Assembly: GCF_029784165.1 (NCBI RefSeq)
Contig: NC_073695.1
Location: 138,102,285 to 138,166,284, forward strand
DNA length: 64,000 nt
Direction of reading: 5' to 3'
From: Wyeomyia smithii
Lineage: Eukaryota > Arthropoda > Insecta > Diptera > Culicidae
Shown one piece after another: positions 10,586-21,845 of this stretch. The notes under the pieces are model-generated. The model saw only the letters and a program-made list of their open reading frames with translations. It ran no database searches and had not been told where the DNA came from. Numbering within the stretch: position 1 is the first letter of the stretch; the number at the start of each line of letters is the position of its first letter. Position numbers and translations under genes: made by a program.

Positions 10586-12579
10586 GTTGGTTGTTCACAA
10601 CCGTGACCTCCGTCTTATGATGCGCGAGCTCCAGTTTCCTGGAGCGCATCCAGTCCTCGACCTTGCGTATACAGTGCGCGGCCGTCAACTCGACCTCCTC
10701 AATAGACTCGCCGTAAACCTTCAGCGTTATGTCGTCTGCAAAGCCGACGATCACAACCCCTACAGGGAACTTGAGTTTCAACACTCCGTCATACATGACA
10801 TTCCACAACACCGGGCCCAGGATAGAACCTTGCGGAACTCCTGCGGTAATTGGACGCACTTCTGACCCTCCTCTGTGTTGTAAACAAGTACTCGATTCTG
10901 GAAATAATTTTCCAGAATCTTGTACAGCGACACCGGTACATGGATGCTCCTGAGCGCGAGCGCTATGGAGTCCCAACTGGCACTATTGAACGCATTCTTC
11001 ACGTCGAGCGTGACGATTGCGCAGTAGCGTATTCCCCTTTTCTTGCGCTGGATTGCTACCTCCTCCGTCTTGATGACGGAAGAGATTGCGTCCAGCGTGG
11101 ACCTGCCCTTCCGGAAGCCGAACTGGTTACTTGCCAGACCGTGTACACCCTTCGTGTACCTCACCAGTCTGTTGAGGATGATCCTCTCAAGCACCTTGCC
11201 CGCGGTGTCCAGCAGGCAGATAGGCCTATATGCCGATGGGTCCCCTGGCGGTTTCCCAGCCTTCGGCAATAAGACCAGTCTCTGTCGCTTCCACCTGTCC
11301 GGAAAAAGACAGTCATCCAGGCACCTTTGCATGACTGCCCTGAACAGCCCGGTGGCCGTTTTTATCGCCAGCCTGATCGCCAGTTTAGGGATACCATCGG
11401 GTCCCGGTGCCTTGCTCACCTTTAGGGATTTGGCGATCACGATAAGTTCCTCATTCGTAACCCTTGCCTCCTCCCCTGCTTCGACACGACTGTCGTCGCT
11501 CACGGATTGGATGCTCGGCAGGTTGGCCGACCATCCCTGGTCTATGTCTGAGATACTGGAACGTCGGACGTGAGACTCGACCGCCGGAGGCCAAGGACTT
11601 GGCTCGTGGCGTGGAAAGAGTCCCTCGATGATACGCTCCAGCATCGCTGGTGATCGCTCTGCAGGCGCCAGCGCGCCTTTAGTCTTGGCCATTACGATCC
11701 TGTAGGCGTCACCCCACGGATTTGTATTGGCACTCGCACATAGCCTATCGAAGCAGGCCCTCTTGCTGGCCTTTATCGCACTCTTTAGCATCGATCTTGC
11801 CGAACTGAATGCTGCGCGGCGCTCTGTCCTCTCTTCTTCGTTTTGCGCACGCTGCATCCTCCGTCTTGCACGTAGGCACGCACTGCGAAGGTCGGCTATC
11901 GCCTCTTCGCCTCTTCGAATACCTCGGCACCAAAGTGCGATGTCTTCCACCCGCGAACGGTCGGAGTGTTGGCTCTACCCGTCGCTTGCCGCCTCTCGCT
12001 GTTGCCTGGTGGTCGCTATTAGTGTAGCCATCGTCTACCCTCCAGTTCTTGATCAGTCCTGGGCTGGAGAACGTCACGTCGATGATCGACTCCGCGCCAT
12101 TTTTGCTGAATGTACTTTTGTTCCCAACGTTGGCCAGATCTAGGTTGAGCTTTGCCAAAGCCTCCAACAAGATCTGGCCCCTCTGGTTCGTGAAGTGACT
12201 TCCCCACTCAACAGCCCAAGCGTTGAAGTCGCCCGCCACCACCAACGGCGTTAGGCCCGTTAGCTCCATGGATAGGAGATCGACCATCAGGGTGAACCTT
12301 TCGGTAGACCAACGTGGCGGAGCATAGCAACTGCAGTAGAACACTCCGTTCACCTTAGCAACTACGTAGCCTTCTTCTGAGGTTGAGACAACCTCCTGAA
12401 CCGGGAACTTGCCCGTCGTACATATGGCCACCATACTGGACTTATCCGCAACCCAGTTACCGTTTCCGGGAGGGATGCGGTAGGAATCCGATATGATGGC
12501 GATGTCCGACAACGACTCAGTGGCTGCTTGGTGTAGCAGCTGCTGAGCCGCGAAGCAATGGTTCAGGTTCAGTTGCGTC
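10586..12579 (-). pseudogene. R1-clade ORF2: endonuclease and reverse transcriptase, broken
   Basis: The endonuclease frame (stop at 11745, start within about 12575-12512) shows DIAIISDSYR, VVAGDFNAWAVEWGS and SDHQATA, the catalytic residues of APE-type endonucleases. A frameshift near 11950 leads to the RT frame (11950-10778) with APGPDGIPKLA, YRPICLLDTAGKVLE, FGFRKGRSTLDA and LDVKNAFNSA. Another shift near 10900 leads to GVPQGSILGPVLWN and GFADDITLKVYG, the catalytic FADD. Coding ends at VVNNQ (about 10590). With at least two frameshifts and no C-terminus this copy is inactive. Confidence 0.8.
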
Positions 12580-12583
12580 TCCC

Positions 12584-13868
12584 TTACGCCCGTGGTTTCG
12601 CAGCCGGCCTACCGGCTGGGCACCTGGGGCCTCCCATAAAGTGTTTGGCGTCTCGTTTCCCTGAACATACCATGCACTTGGGAGACTCCTCACAGTCCTT
12701 TGCTCTATGGCCTGCACCTCCACATCGCCTGCACAGCTGACTCCTATCGGGCCCCTTGCAGGTCCAGGACTTATGTCCGCCCTCGAAGCACCGGAAGCAA
12801 ATGTCTGGTTGCTGTAGTATGCCCAGAGGACACACAGACCTGCCGACATTCAACTTGCCCTCTTTCAGGGCCAGGTTAGCGTCCGCCGACGGTAGTCGGA
12901 AGGTAGCTATCTGGGTTCCCACCGGACCTTTGCGTAGGCGGATTGACTCCTTAGCCACCTCCACCCCGCACTTCGCTTTTAGGGTTTGTGCAATGTCGCA
13001 CCCCTCAGTGATTTCGTCCAGGTTTTTAAGCTGGAGAGTCACTTCTGAGGTGAGTGCCCGCACTTGCACCTCCTTTCCTAGGACCTTTTCGGCTACCGTT
13101 TTGTAGGTAGCCCCCTTGTTCTTGGCGTCCTTCCGGAGCTCAAGTATCTCGCCAGTGCGAGATCGGCGGATACTCCGCACATCCGCCCCCAGATCCTTGA
13201 GCTGGGTTTCCCCCCTCATCTTCTTCAAGACTTCTGAGTACTTCGACCCATCCGTCTTGAGTATGAGGGCATCACCCCTACTCCGCGCCTTTTCGACCTT
13301 TTTTGGTCCTCTGGCCACACCGCCGTCATATCGCGTCGCACCTTCCCGACGCTTCCTACCCTCTACGGTAGTCCAAGGGTTGCCCGTAGCCTCCAACTGT
13401 GCCTTTTCCGCGGTTGACCTTGAACCGGTTGGCGTGTTTTCCCGTGGGAGTAGCACGACCAATCGTTTCTTGGTGTTCCCGGGGGCCGTTTCCTCCGGGG
13501 ACTGCTTCGTTCGCTTAGCGACCTGCCCCGTGGAGCAGACAGACGCGAACGAGGGGGCGTCTGTCTGCACCTCTTTAGATGCAGTCGCCCTCCCGGTCCT
13601 GGCCGCTTTTTCGGCCGCCTTCACCCGAGCTACGAGTTCTTCGTGCTCCTTTCTGGCTTCATCAATGGTGCTCCGAAGCAGGAGGAGGCTCTGCTTCAGG
13701 TCGCCAGCGATGGAAGGGATTTTGTAATCCCTCCGCACTCGTCTCTTTTGTTTTGAATGTGTTCATCTTGATGTTAAATGGGTCCCCCTTCCAGCCGCTA
13801 TCCTTGCCCATGGTGGAGTAGTCGCCTATGTGGTCCCATGGTGGTCTCTGTCGAAGCAGTGAGGTCAT
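12584..13868 (-). pseudogene. R1-clade ORF1 (gag-like, CCHC), one frameshift
   Basis: The ATG at 13868 opens MTSLLRQRPPWDHIGDYSTM. The frame is lost at 13662, and the body continues in the frame 13738-12584. The body has a basic, Lys-rich middle and a conserved gag-like region (VRALTSEVTLQLKNLDEIT). Near its C-terminus are zinc knuckles: CFRCFEGGHKSWTC, LCRRCGGAGHRAKDC and a third related CMVC...C motif. Such proteins bind element RNA to form the ribonucleoprotein particle. The same frame break is present in the tandem copy, so it predates the duplication or reflects the true frame arrangement of the source element. Confidence 0.75.
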
Positions 13869-14010
13869 GGCTAGGATAAGCAGTCATAGCGCCTTATGAG
13901 CAACTATGACTCCTCCGACCGGCGCAAGTCAGAAACAACCATCTGATCCTACTCCTGCCTGATTCCCACCAGGCAATAGACTCGGAACGTACTGGAAGGC
14001 CTGCCAGGTT

Positions 14011-14757
14011 TTATGGGACGGAGACGTGTGTGTGTATGTGTGTGTGTATGTGCAGATTTTCATTCTCACTCACTTTTCTCAGAGATGGCTGAACCGATTT
14101 TCATGAAATTAATTGTAAATGAAAGGTCTTGTTGTCCCATAAGACCCTATTCATTTTAATCGGATTTTTAGTTTAGCGGTTATGTATCAAAATGTAAAAA
14201 TCATGAAACATCATTATCTCAAAAACTACACAACCGATTTGAACAAACCCTTAACTTTTCAATCTTATGAAGATTGAACATGTGGTTCAAATGTTATGAA
14301 AAAAAAAAACGTGTTCTAAAGACTGCTTAATCTCACTCATGTTTCTCAGAGATGGCTGGACAGATTTTCATAAAATCAGTGTCAAATGGAAGGTCTAGTT
14401 TCCCCATAAGACCCTATTGATTTGTTTTGCAATCGGACTATTACTTTGCCTGTTATGTTTAAAAATGTGAAATCCAGCTATGAAAAGGAACATATTCCGA
14501 AGACTACTTGGACTCACTCACTTTTCTCAGAGATGGCTGACCCAATTCCCACAAAATTAGTGTCAAATAAAAAGTCTAGCTACCTCATAACACCCTATTG
14601 AATATTTCTGTAATCGAACTATAACTTCGTCTGTAATGTACCGAAATGTTAAAATCACGAAACTACATTATGAACATATTTTTTACCACTTAAAACATTT
14701 ACCTGCCAAATTTGATTCCATTTAATTGATTAGTTCTCGAGATGTGCAGAAATTTGT
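14011..14757. repeat. F1 interspersed repeat plus Helitron-like fragment (unit 1)
   Basis: A GT-rich tract (14023-14050) is followed by F1 sequence, in which CTCACTCA(C/T)(G/T)TTTCTCAGAGATGGCTG recurs at about 14062, 14332 and 14514. Between these are segments matching CACAACCGATTTGAACAAA and TAAGACCCTATT. The end (14650-14757) matches the Helitron-like 143-bp repeats in reverse orientation. There is no coding capacity. Confidence 0.7.
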
Positions 14758-14760
14758 TTT

Positions 14761-15875
14761 GCCTCCTCCCCTGCTTCGACACGACTGTCGTCGCTCACGG
14801 ATTGGATGCTCGGCAGGTTGGCCGACCATCCCTGGTCTATGTCTGAGATACTGGAACGTCGGACGTGAGACTCGACCGCCGGAGGCCAAGGACTAGGCTC
14901 GTGGCGTGGAAAGAGTCCCTCGATGATACGCTCCAGCATCGCTGGTGATCGCTCTGCAGGCGCCAGCGCGCTTTAGTCTTGGCCATTACGATCCTGTAGG
15001 CGTCACCCCACGGATTTGTATTGGCACTCGCACATAGCCTATCGAAGCAGGCCCTCTTGCTGGCCTTTATCGCACTCTTCAGCATCGATCTTGCCGAACT
15101 GAATGCTGCGCGGCGCTCTGTCCTCTCTTCTTCGTTTCGCGCACGCTGCATCCTCCGTCTTGCACGGAGGCACGCACTGCGAAGGTCGGCTATCGCCTCT
15201 TCGCCTCTTCGAATACCTCGGCATCAAAGTGCGATGTCTTCCACCCGCGAACGGTCGGAGTGTTGGCTCTACCCGTCGCTTGCCGCCTCTCGCTGTTGCC
15301 TGGTGGTCGCTATTAGTGTAGCCATCGTCTACCCTCCAGTTTTTGATCAGTCCTGGGCTGGAGAACGTCACGTCGATGATCGACTCCGCGCCATTTTTGC
15401 TGAATGTACTTTTGTTCCCAACGTTGGCCAGATCTAGGTTGAGCTTTGCCAAAGCCTCCAACAAGATCTGGCCCCTCTGGTTCGTGAAGTGACTTCCCCA
15501 CTCAACAGCCCAAGCGTTGAAGTCGCCCGCCACCACCAACGGCGTTAGGCCCGTTAGCTCCATGGATAGGAGATCGACCATCAGGGTGAACCTTTCGGTA
15601 GACCAACGTGGCGGAGCATAGCAACTGCAGTAGAACACTCCGTTCACCTTAGCAACTACGTAGCCTTTTTCTGAGGTTGAGACAACCTCCTGAACCGGGA
15701 ACTTGCCCGTCGTACATATGGCCACCATACTGGACTTATCCGCAACCCAGTTACCGTTTCCGGGAGGGATGCGGTAGAAATCCGATATGATGGCGATGTC
15801 CGACAACGACTCAGTGGCTGCTTGGTGTAGCAGCTGCTGAGCCGCGAAGCAATGGTTCAGGTTCAGTTGTGTCAC
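14761..15875 (-). pseudogene. R1-clade ORF2 N-terminal part, duplicated copy
   Basis: The endonuclease domain (LVVAGDFNAWAVEWGS, SDHQATARGG) is open from about 15875 to a frame break near 15240 and a stop at 15039. Further coding in the frame ending at 14837 reads NTNPWGDAYRIVMAKTK and then shifts because of a 1-bp deletion near 14970. There is no reverse transcriptase, because the duplication breakpoint falls before it. Confidence 0.75.
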
Positions 15876-15877
15876 CC

Positions 15878-17160
15878 TTACGCCCGTGGTTTCGCAGCCG
15901 GCCTACCGGCTGGGCACCTGGGGCCTCCCATAAAGTATTTGGCGTCTCGTTTCCCTGAACATACCATGCACTTGGGAGACTCCTCACAGTCCTTTGCTCT
16001 ATGGCCTGCACCTCCACATCGCCTGCACAGCTGACTCCTATCGGGCCCCTTGCAGGTCCAGGACTTATGTCCGCCCTCGAAGCACCGGAAGCAAATGTCT
16101 GGTTGCTGTAGTATGCCCAGAGGACACACAGACCTGCCGACATTCAACTTGCCCTCTTTCAGGGCCAGGTTAGCGTCCGCCGACGGTAGTCGGAAGGTAG
16201 CTATCTGGGTTCCCGCCGGACCTTTGCGGAGGCGGATTGACTCCTTAGCCACCTCCACCCCGCACTTCGCTTTTAGGGTTTGTGCAATGTCGCACCCCTC
16301 AGTGATTTCGTCCAGGTTTTTAAGCTGGAGAGTCACTTCTGAGGTGAGTGCCCGCACTTGCACCTCCTTTCCTAGGACCTTTTCGGCTACCGTTTTGTAG
16401 GTAGCCCCCTTGTTCTTGGCGTCCTTCCGGAGCTCAAGTATCTCGCCAGTGCGAGATCGGCGGATACTCCGCACATCCGCCCCCAGATCCTTGAGCTGGG
16501 TTTCCCCCCTCATCTTCTTCAAGACTTCTGAGTACTTCGACCCATCCGTCTTGAGTATGAGGGCATCACCCCTACTCCGCGCCTTTTCGACCTTTTTTGG
16601 TCCTCTGGCCACTCCGCCGTCATATCGCGTCGCACCTTCCCGACGCTTCCTACCCTCTACGGTAGTCCAAGGGTTGCCCGTAGCCTCCAACTGTGCCTTT
16701 CCGCGGTTGACCTTGAACCGGTTGGCGTGTTTTCCCGTGGGAGTAGCACGACCAATCGTTTCTTGGTGTTCCCGGGGGCCGTTTCCTCCGGGGACTGCCT
16801 CGTTCGCTTAGCGACCTGCCCCGTGGAGCAGACAGACGCGAACGAGGGGGCGTCTGTCTGCACCTCTTTAGATGCAGTCGCCCTCCCGGTCCGGCCGCTT
16901 TTTCGGCCGCCTTCACCCGAGCTACGAGTTCTTCGTGCTTCTTTCTGGCTTCATCAATGGTGCTCCAAAGCAGGTGGAGGCTCTGCTTCAGGTCGCCAGC
17001 GATGGAAGGGATTTTGTAATCCCTCCGCACTCGTCTCTTTTGTTTTGAATGTGTTCATCTTGATGTTAAATGGGTCCCCCTTCCAGCCGCTATCCTTGCC
17101 CATGGTGGAGTAGTCGCCTATGTGGTCCCATGGTGGTCTCTGTCGAAGCAGTGAGGTCAT
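15878..17160 (-). pseudogene. R1-clade ORF1, duplicated copy, multiply frameshifted
   Basis: It is nearly identical to the protein at 12584-13868. The initiator ATG is at 17160, and the C-terminal 270 codons (16690-15878) keep the gag-like region and the CCHC knuckles (CFRCFEGGHKSWTC, CRRCGGAGHRAKDC). Besides the shared N-terminal break, small deletions at about 16700 and 16890 put the middle out of frame. It therefore decayed further than unit 1 after the duplication. Confidence 0.75.
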
Positions 17161-17305
17161 GGCTAGGGTAAGCAGTCATAGCGCCTTATGAGCAACTATG
17201 ACTCCTCCGACCGGCGCAAGTCAGGAACAACCATCTGATCCTACTCCTGCCTGATTCCCACCAGGCAATAGACTCGGAACGTACTGGAAGGCCTGCCAGG
17301 TTTTA

Positions 17306-18240
17306 TGGGACGGAGACGTGTGTGTGTATGTGTGTGTGTGTATGTGCAGATTTTCATTCTCACTCACTTTTCTCAGAGATGGCTGAACCGATTTCCATGA
17401 AATTAATTGTAAATGAAAGGTCTTGTTGTCCCATAAGACCCTATTCATTTTAAACGGATTTTTAGTTTAGCGGTTATGTATCAAAATGTAAAAATCATGA
17501 AACATCATTATCTCAAAAACTACACAACCGATTTGAACAAACCCTTAACTTTTCAATCTTATGAAGATTGAACATGTGGTTCAAATGTTATGAAAAAAAA
17601 CGTGTTCTAAAGACTGCTTAATCTCACTCATGTTTCTCAGAGATGGCTGGACAGATTTTCATAAAATCAGTGTCAAATGGAAGGTCTAGTTTCCCCATAA
17701 GACCCTATTGATTTGTTTTGCAATCGGACTATTACTTTGCCTGTTATGTTTAAAAATGTGAAATCCAGCTATGAAAAGGAACATATTCCGAAGACTACTT
17801 GGACTCACTCACTTTTCTCAGAGATGGCTGACCCAATTCCCACAAAATTAGTGTCAAATAAAAAGTCTAGCTACCTCATAACACCCTATTGAATATTTCT
17901 GTAATCGAACTATAACTTCGTCTGTAATGTACCGAAATGTGAAAATCACGAAACTACATTATGAACATATTTTTTACCACTTAAAACATTTACCTGCCAA
18001 ATTTGATTCCATTTAATTGATTAGTTCTCGAGATGTGCAGAAATTTGTGTTTCATTTGTATGGAACCCCTCCTTTCCAGAAAAAGGAGAGACGTTCAACT
18101 ATTATGGACATATTTGTTACCTCTTGAAACATCCACATGCCAAATTCGGTAAATTGAGTTGATCGGTTCGGTAGTTTTTGAGCCTATATGGATCAGACAG
18201 ACAGACAGACAGACCGAACTGCATATTTACATGTATCATC
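17306..18240. repeat. F1 fragment and Helitron-like end (unit 2)
   Basis: This is the counterpart of 14011-14757, continuing beyond the duplication. From 18049 it holds a 143-bp-type repeat (reverse orientation) and reaches the GACAGACAGACAGACAGACC tract at 18196-18215, which is the reverse complement of the motif at position 46-65. It corresponds to a Helitron-like 5' end on the - strand. Confidence 0.65.
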
Positions 18241-18860
18241 AATAACATCAATATTTTAGAACCTAAAGAGTGAATATACATTTATTGGATTGAAGCGTTC
18301 ATGTTAATCTATTTTTACAAATAAAAGTTTGAATGAGAAAGGCTGGGTCAGACCGCTAGGTGGATTAATTGTGTTTTTTTTTTCGTAACTTTTGAACTAC
18401 TAGTTCAATCTTTATAAAATTCAAAATTTAAGGGTCTTTTAGGTAGCCCGTTCATTTGAAACCAATTTTGTTCAAATCGGTTGTATGGTTTTCGAGATAA
18501 TGATGTTGCTTGATTGTTACATTTTGATACATAACCTCTAAACTAAAAATCCGATTACAATAAAATTTAATAGGGTCTTATGGGACAACAAGACCTTTCA
18601 TTTGCAATTAATTTCATGAAAATCGGTCCAGCCATCTCTGAGAAAAATGAGTGAGAATAAAAATCTGCCTATACACACACATACACACACACACATACAT
18701 ACACACACACACACATACAGAAAATGCTCAGCTCGTCGAGCTGAGTCGAGTGATATATGCCATTCAGCCCTTTGGAGCACTTTTATATCTTCGTTTTTGC
18801 AAGTGATTGCTATACCTTTCTAGGAGAGAGGCAAAAAAGGTTGTGTTTTCTGGTTCCCAG
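18241..18860. repeat. F1 interspersed repeat copy
   Basis: It begins with the F1 end block (reverse of the block near 49850). It then carries TTCAAATCGGTTGTATGG-, GGGTCTTATGGGACAAC- and CAGCCATCTCTGAGAAAAA-type motifs, and a CA-rich tract (18670-18718). Next is the perfect palindrome CTCAGCTCG-T-CGAGCTGAG (18727-18745). The last part, to about 18840, ends in GAGAGGCAAAAA. It is non-coding. Confidence 0.75.
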
Positions 18861-19169
18861 AAAAGATGTTTTTGTTACTGTCTCCCGTTTTTCGGCAGCT
18901 TTGCCAGTCTATTTGAACAGCCCATTACTTATGAATAATATCTTATATATAAAATCCTATAATTTATTATAATTCAAAAAAAAAATGAATTAAAAATGTT
19001 TTTGGTGAAATTGTGCGTAAAATCGAGGTAAAATGTGCGTAAAATCGAAGTACGTGAAATCGAGGGTGCGTATAATCGAGAGTGTGTATAATCGAGGTAT
19101 AACTGTACAATTGACCATGTGAAAAGCGTGAAAATTCGAGATTTACTCCGCATACCTCCAAAGATTGAC
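18861..19169. repeat. AT-rich sequence with short TAAAATCGAGG-type tandem repeats
   Basis: Bases 19012-19102 hold about five imperfect copies of a short unit resembling GTGCGTAAAATCGAG, three with TAAAATCGA and two with TATAATCGAG. No open frame of interest. Confidence 0.5.
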
Positions 19170-20160
19170 CTTGAGATTTGTAGGGTATATCCTACCAGGG
19201 ACTTTTTTTTCTAGGTATCGCTGTACGCGCAGTCGGCGCGGAAATATAACACCAGATTAGTGCTGATGATAATTAACTTTTATTTTGTACATCACTGCTT
19301 AAATATACCCTGCAGGTAACTCTGAGCGAAAGGCTTTTCCCCTTCGATCCAGTCACCCCATACCTAGCTGTTCTATACTAGCTTATGGCATTTCTTGGCC
19401 TGTCTCTTTCTTGTGCTTAACATTTAGTACATTTTGGGCATTCTGATTGAGATCGCCATAACATGTGTTTCCAAACACGTGCGCTAGCGTGAGCGCAAAG
19501 TACCCGCGCGTGAGCATGGGCGACGCTGAGCGACGCTACCGTTTGTCGAGTTCTGCTTTGTTTATTCAATGCCTCGGTGGCTTTAGTGACTATTCATCGC
19601 GGAAGGCAAAGTGTATTCGCCAACGCTTACGTAGCAGAACCGTTCGCGGTCTTTCTTCAAGATTTCCTGTTTTCTTTTACAAAAATGTTTTTGTCTTGTT
19701 TTTAGTGGGCAATGGCAGACGGCCATGTCCCGGTTTTACACTCTACCTGTTTTCATTTCATACAACAGAAGGCTTACTTTCTTTCGTACTAAGCAAAAAT
19801 GTACCGTATGACAAAATTCTGCGTGACGGAACATAAGGTATTTTCTGCGCGGGGTGTGACGTCACATCTGCCACCCCGCCTAGTTGGCCATTATCTAGAA
19901 GAGATAATGTTCACATGGTCCGTTCTGTCGGCCGTTAGGTGTGCCTTTTTTATTACAATTATTTTCGCGTTTCAATGCAACTATATACATATTCGTTGTT
20001 ATATAATATGCCTTCTTTCTTCGGCACGTAAAATTCAATCAAGTACAATGGTGCTACATATCGTTTCTACATAAATTAACAATATCTGAAATTTCTTCAT
20101 TTCTCGCCTGGTGCGCTGCGTCTTGAAGATATCCGCTGCTTGGCTGTCGTGTTCAAGCGC
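19170..20160. other. No recognised gene or repeat
   Basis: Moderately AT-rich sequence. Open frames such as 19465-19836 (+, 123 codons) have no domain I recognise and look like chance frames. This could be the flank or LTR of a degraded element, but no terminal pair was found. Confidence 0.4.
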
Positions 20161-20164
20161 CGGG

Positions 20165-20914
20165 TTACAGGAGGTTCGAAACGGGGGGGTGCGTCTGGCA
20201 GTTGAGGTTCTCATCGGTTGGTTGTGGTGTCATCCTTCGCGAACTCATCCTTAAGGCTTCATCTGGTTGTTTTACGATTGTTTGTCGTTGGACTTCACTG
20301 CTGGGTAAGCCGCCTCCCTTTGATATGGATCGGCTGTATTTTGTTTGACTTATAATACTGTTACGCACCGTGTGGAGAAAAGATTTGCGATTGCCACCAG
20401 CTCTGTTGCATAATGCAGTCACTTGGTTTATCATCTTTACCTGTCTGCGCGGGGTGTCCAATTACCCGCTAACATATGTGCGCACATTTTCAAATCGTAG
20501 TGCGGAAATAACATTGTTGATTAAACAAGAGCAAAGTTTTATAGCGTCATTTTGCTTGTTTGGCTTTGACCTCGAATCCTCGAATTTGTAGAAGTCAATA
20601 ATTCTCAATGAGTAATATATATTTGGAACAAATTATTACTCCCTTCGCTGCATAGTTTGATGTAATCGTCTTCGCGCTGAAGTCTCGATTCTGGCTCGAC
20701 CATGAGCCGCTTTGATTGATTCTTGTTGCACTTCTGGCCTCCTCAGGGCCGAAAACTGGATGTTGTTCGTCTCTTCTTGGTAATATCACTTGGCTAAATT
20801 CCCGTCGGCCATAGACACCTGCCGTTCAACTCCCCTCGCAACCGCCTGCTTCCTTTTTCGCTTTTTCCTGGGCATTATGGTATGCCCCATCGCAGCCTCC
20901 GTTGTGGTCATCTC
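20165..20914 (-). pseudogene. Unrecognised basic ORF remnants
   Basis: Three - strand frames line up end to end with breaks between them. An upstream piece contains a strong nuclear-localisation-like PRKKRKRK (ATG at 20875). A middle frame (20789-20595) reads PVFGPEEARSATRINQSGS. A 98-codon frame (20461-20165) is rich in Arg, Ser and Gln. The composition suggests a gag-like protein or a disordered nuclear protein, but I do not recognise it. No reverse transcriptase or zinc knuckle is visible nearby. Confidence 0.3.
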
Positions 20915-21620
20915 TTCGTCTTGTAGATCTGGGAATCGTCTCGTTGTCAATGCTTAGATGCTAGTTGCCCTACTTAGCAAGTGGTGCATTAATTTTTTGC
21001 CATTATTTCATCAATTCTTTTTTTCGTTTTGTTACTTTTTCCACTTGCTGTTTAAAATTACTGTTACAAACAAAACATTTCAAATGTGCATTGTTTACTA
21101 ATTTTTTTATCATACGTTCTCTAACTTTGGTGTTCGATGTTTTTTTTGTTTTACATTGAAAATCATTGCGTGACGTATCAATTCCATTTATCTGTATTTG
21201 GCTTTTCTTTCCGCGTTAAAATATCAGTTTAACTTGTCTCGTGGCCCATTATTAACTTTTTTTTAATCAAATGTTCTTCAAATAACTTTCTTCAGTTTTA
21301 TTAAGTAGCTTAAATGCTTTGCTTTAATTGCATATTTTTATTCATCTCATTGCTTTTTCTCGTTAGATATCTTCTTTCATTTTCTCAAAACATTTTCATT
21401 AAATTAGATCTGTTTCCACATGATATATTATTCTTTCATCTCTTTATCTTTTTTTTTCTTCATCTATAGTTTATTTGACACGGCACAAATACAATTCAAT
21501 GTTTAACGGCGCCAATTATATCTGGTAGCTTACTTTCTAAAGTATCTTAATAACTAAAAGCAAATTTTTTATCCTCGCTGCCGACTACGAGCTGAAACTA
21601 AATCTAACTTAAAGCTAGAA
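20915..21620. other. AT-rich sequence, no gene seen
   Basis: T-rich on the + strand with no supportable coding frame or repeat unit. Part of it (from about 21470) may be the 3' UTR of the I-clade element to the right, which is on the - strand. Confidence 0.4.
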
Positions 21621-21845
21621 TATTTTGCATTAAAAGCACAGGTTTGCTGTTTGATGGTTTTCCATCGCCATAGGTAAGCAGCATATTAAATTTGTTCCGC
21701 TGCTGGGCCAAGATATTACGGACTGGCATATTGGGTTGTTTCCATCGGGCCTTGAGAGTATCGTGCGGGTCTGATTGCTGTTTCCGGATCCGGGGTCTTA
21801 ACGTGTTCTTGTCGTTTGGTTGGATGTAGGCGGAAGGGGATAGGA

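Larger units (their letters stand above)
10586..14010 (-). mobile_element. R1-clade non-LTR retrotransposon, 3'-truncated
   Basis: On the - strand the order is 5' UTR (to about 13869), ORF1, then ORF2 with endonuclease and reverse transcriptase. Coding stops at 10586 just after the RT palm, where satellite sequence starts, so the ORF2 C-terminus and 3' UTR are missing. ORF1 with tandem CCHC knuckles and the ORF2 motifs fit the R1 clade. No rDNA flanks it. Upstream is repeat F1, starting with a GT tract. The part from 11466 onward is duplicated in tandem (see 14761-18048). Confidence 0.8.
14761..17305 (-). mobile_element. R1-clade element, duplicated 5' half
   Basis: This is the second copy of the 5' part of the R1 element. 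ORF1 lies in frames 17160-16954, 17030-16650 and 16690-15878. ORF2 contains the endonuclease (15875-15039) and the start of the region before RT, which ends at the duplication junction at 14761. The endonuclease frame reads through MTQLNLNHCFAAQQ into SLSDIAIISD, which marks the N-terminus of ORF2 better than unit 1 does. An extra single-base change breaks ORF1 near 16690-16860 relative to unit 1. It arose by duplication of the 10586-14010 insertion, not by a separate insertion. Confidence 0.85.
11466..18048. repeat. Tandem segmental duplication, two 3.29-kb units
   Basis: Unit 1 is about 11466-14757 and unit 2 about 14761-18048. Equivalent points lie 3291-3295 bp apart throughout. Each unit carries the 5' half of the same R1 element, the adjoining F1 sequence and a piece of the Helitron-like repeat. 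The junction (14750-14761) joins AAATTTGT to GCCTCC with only a few T's between, so there is little homology. By eye the units differ at roughly one position in a hundred, plus small indels in the GT and A tracts. The original R1 continues left of unit 1, and the Helitron-like repeat continues right of unit 2. Confidence 0.9.

Noticed and set aside
12517..12849. Separate 110-codon protein overlapping R1 ORF1
   Set aside because: It overlaps the zinc-knuckle coding in another frame and has no motif of its own.
14761..17305. Second independent R1 insertion
   Set aside because: Identical offsets extend through non-R1 flanking repeats, so it is a segmental duplication and not a new retrotransposition.
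19465..19836. 123-codon + strand gene
   Set aside because: No domain, a biased Phe/Leu/Ser composition and no splice or start context; probably a chance frame.
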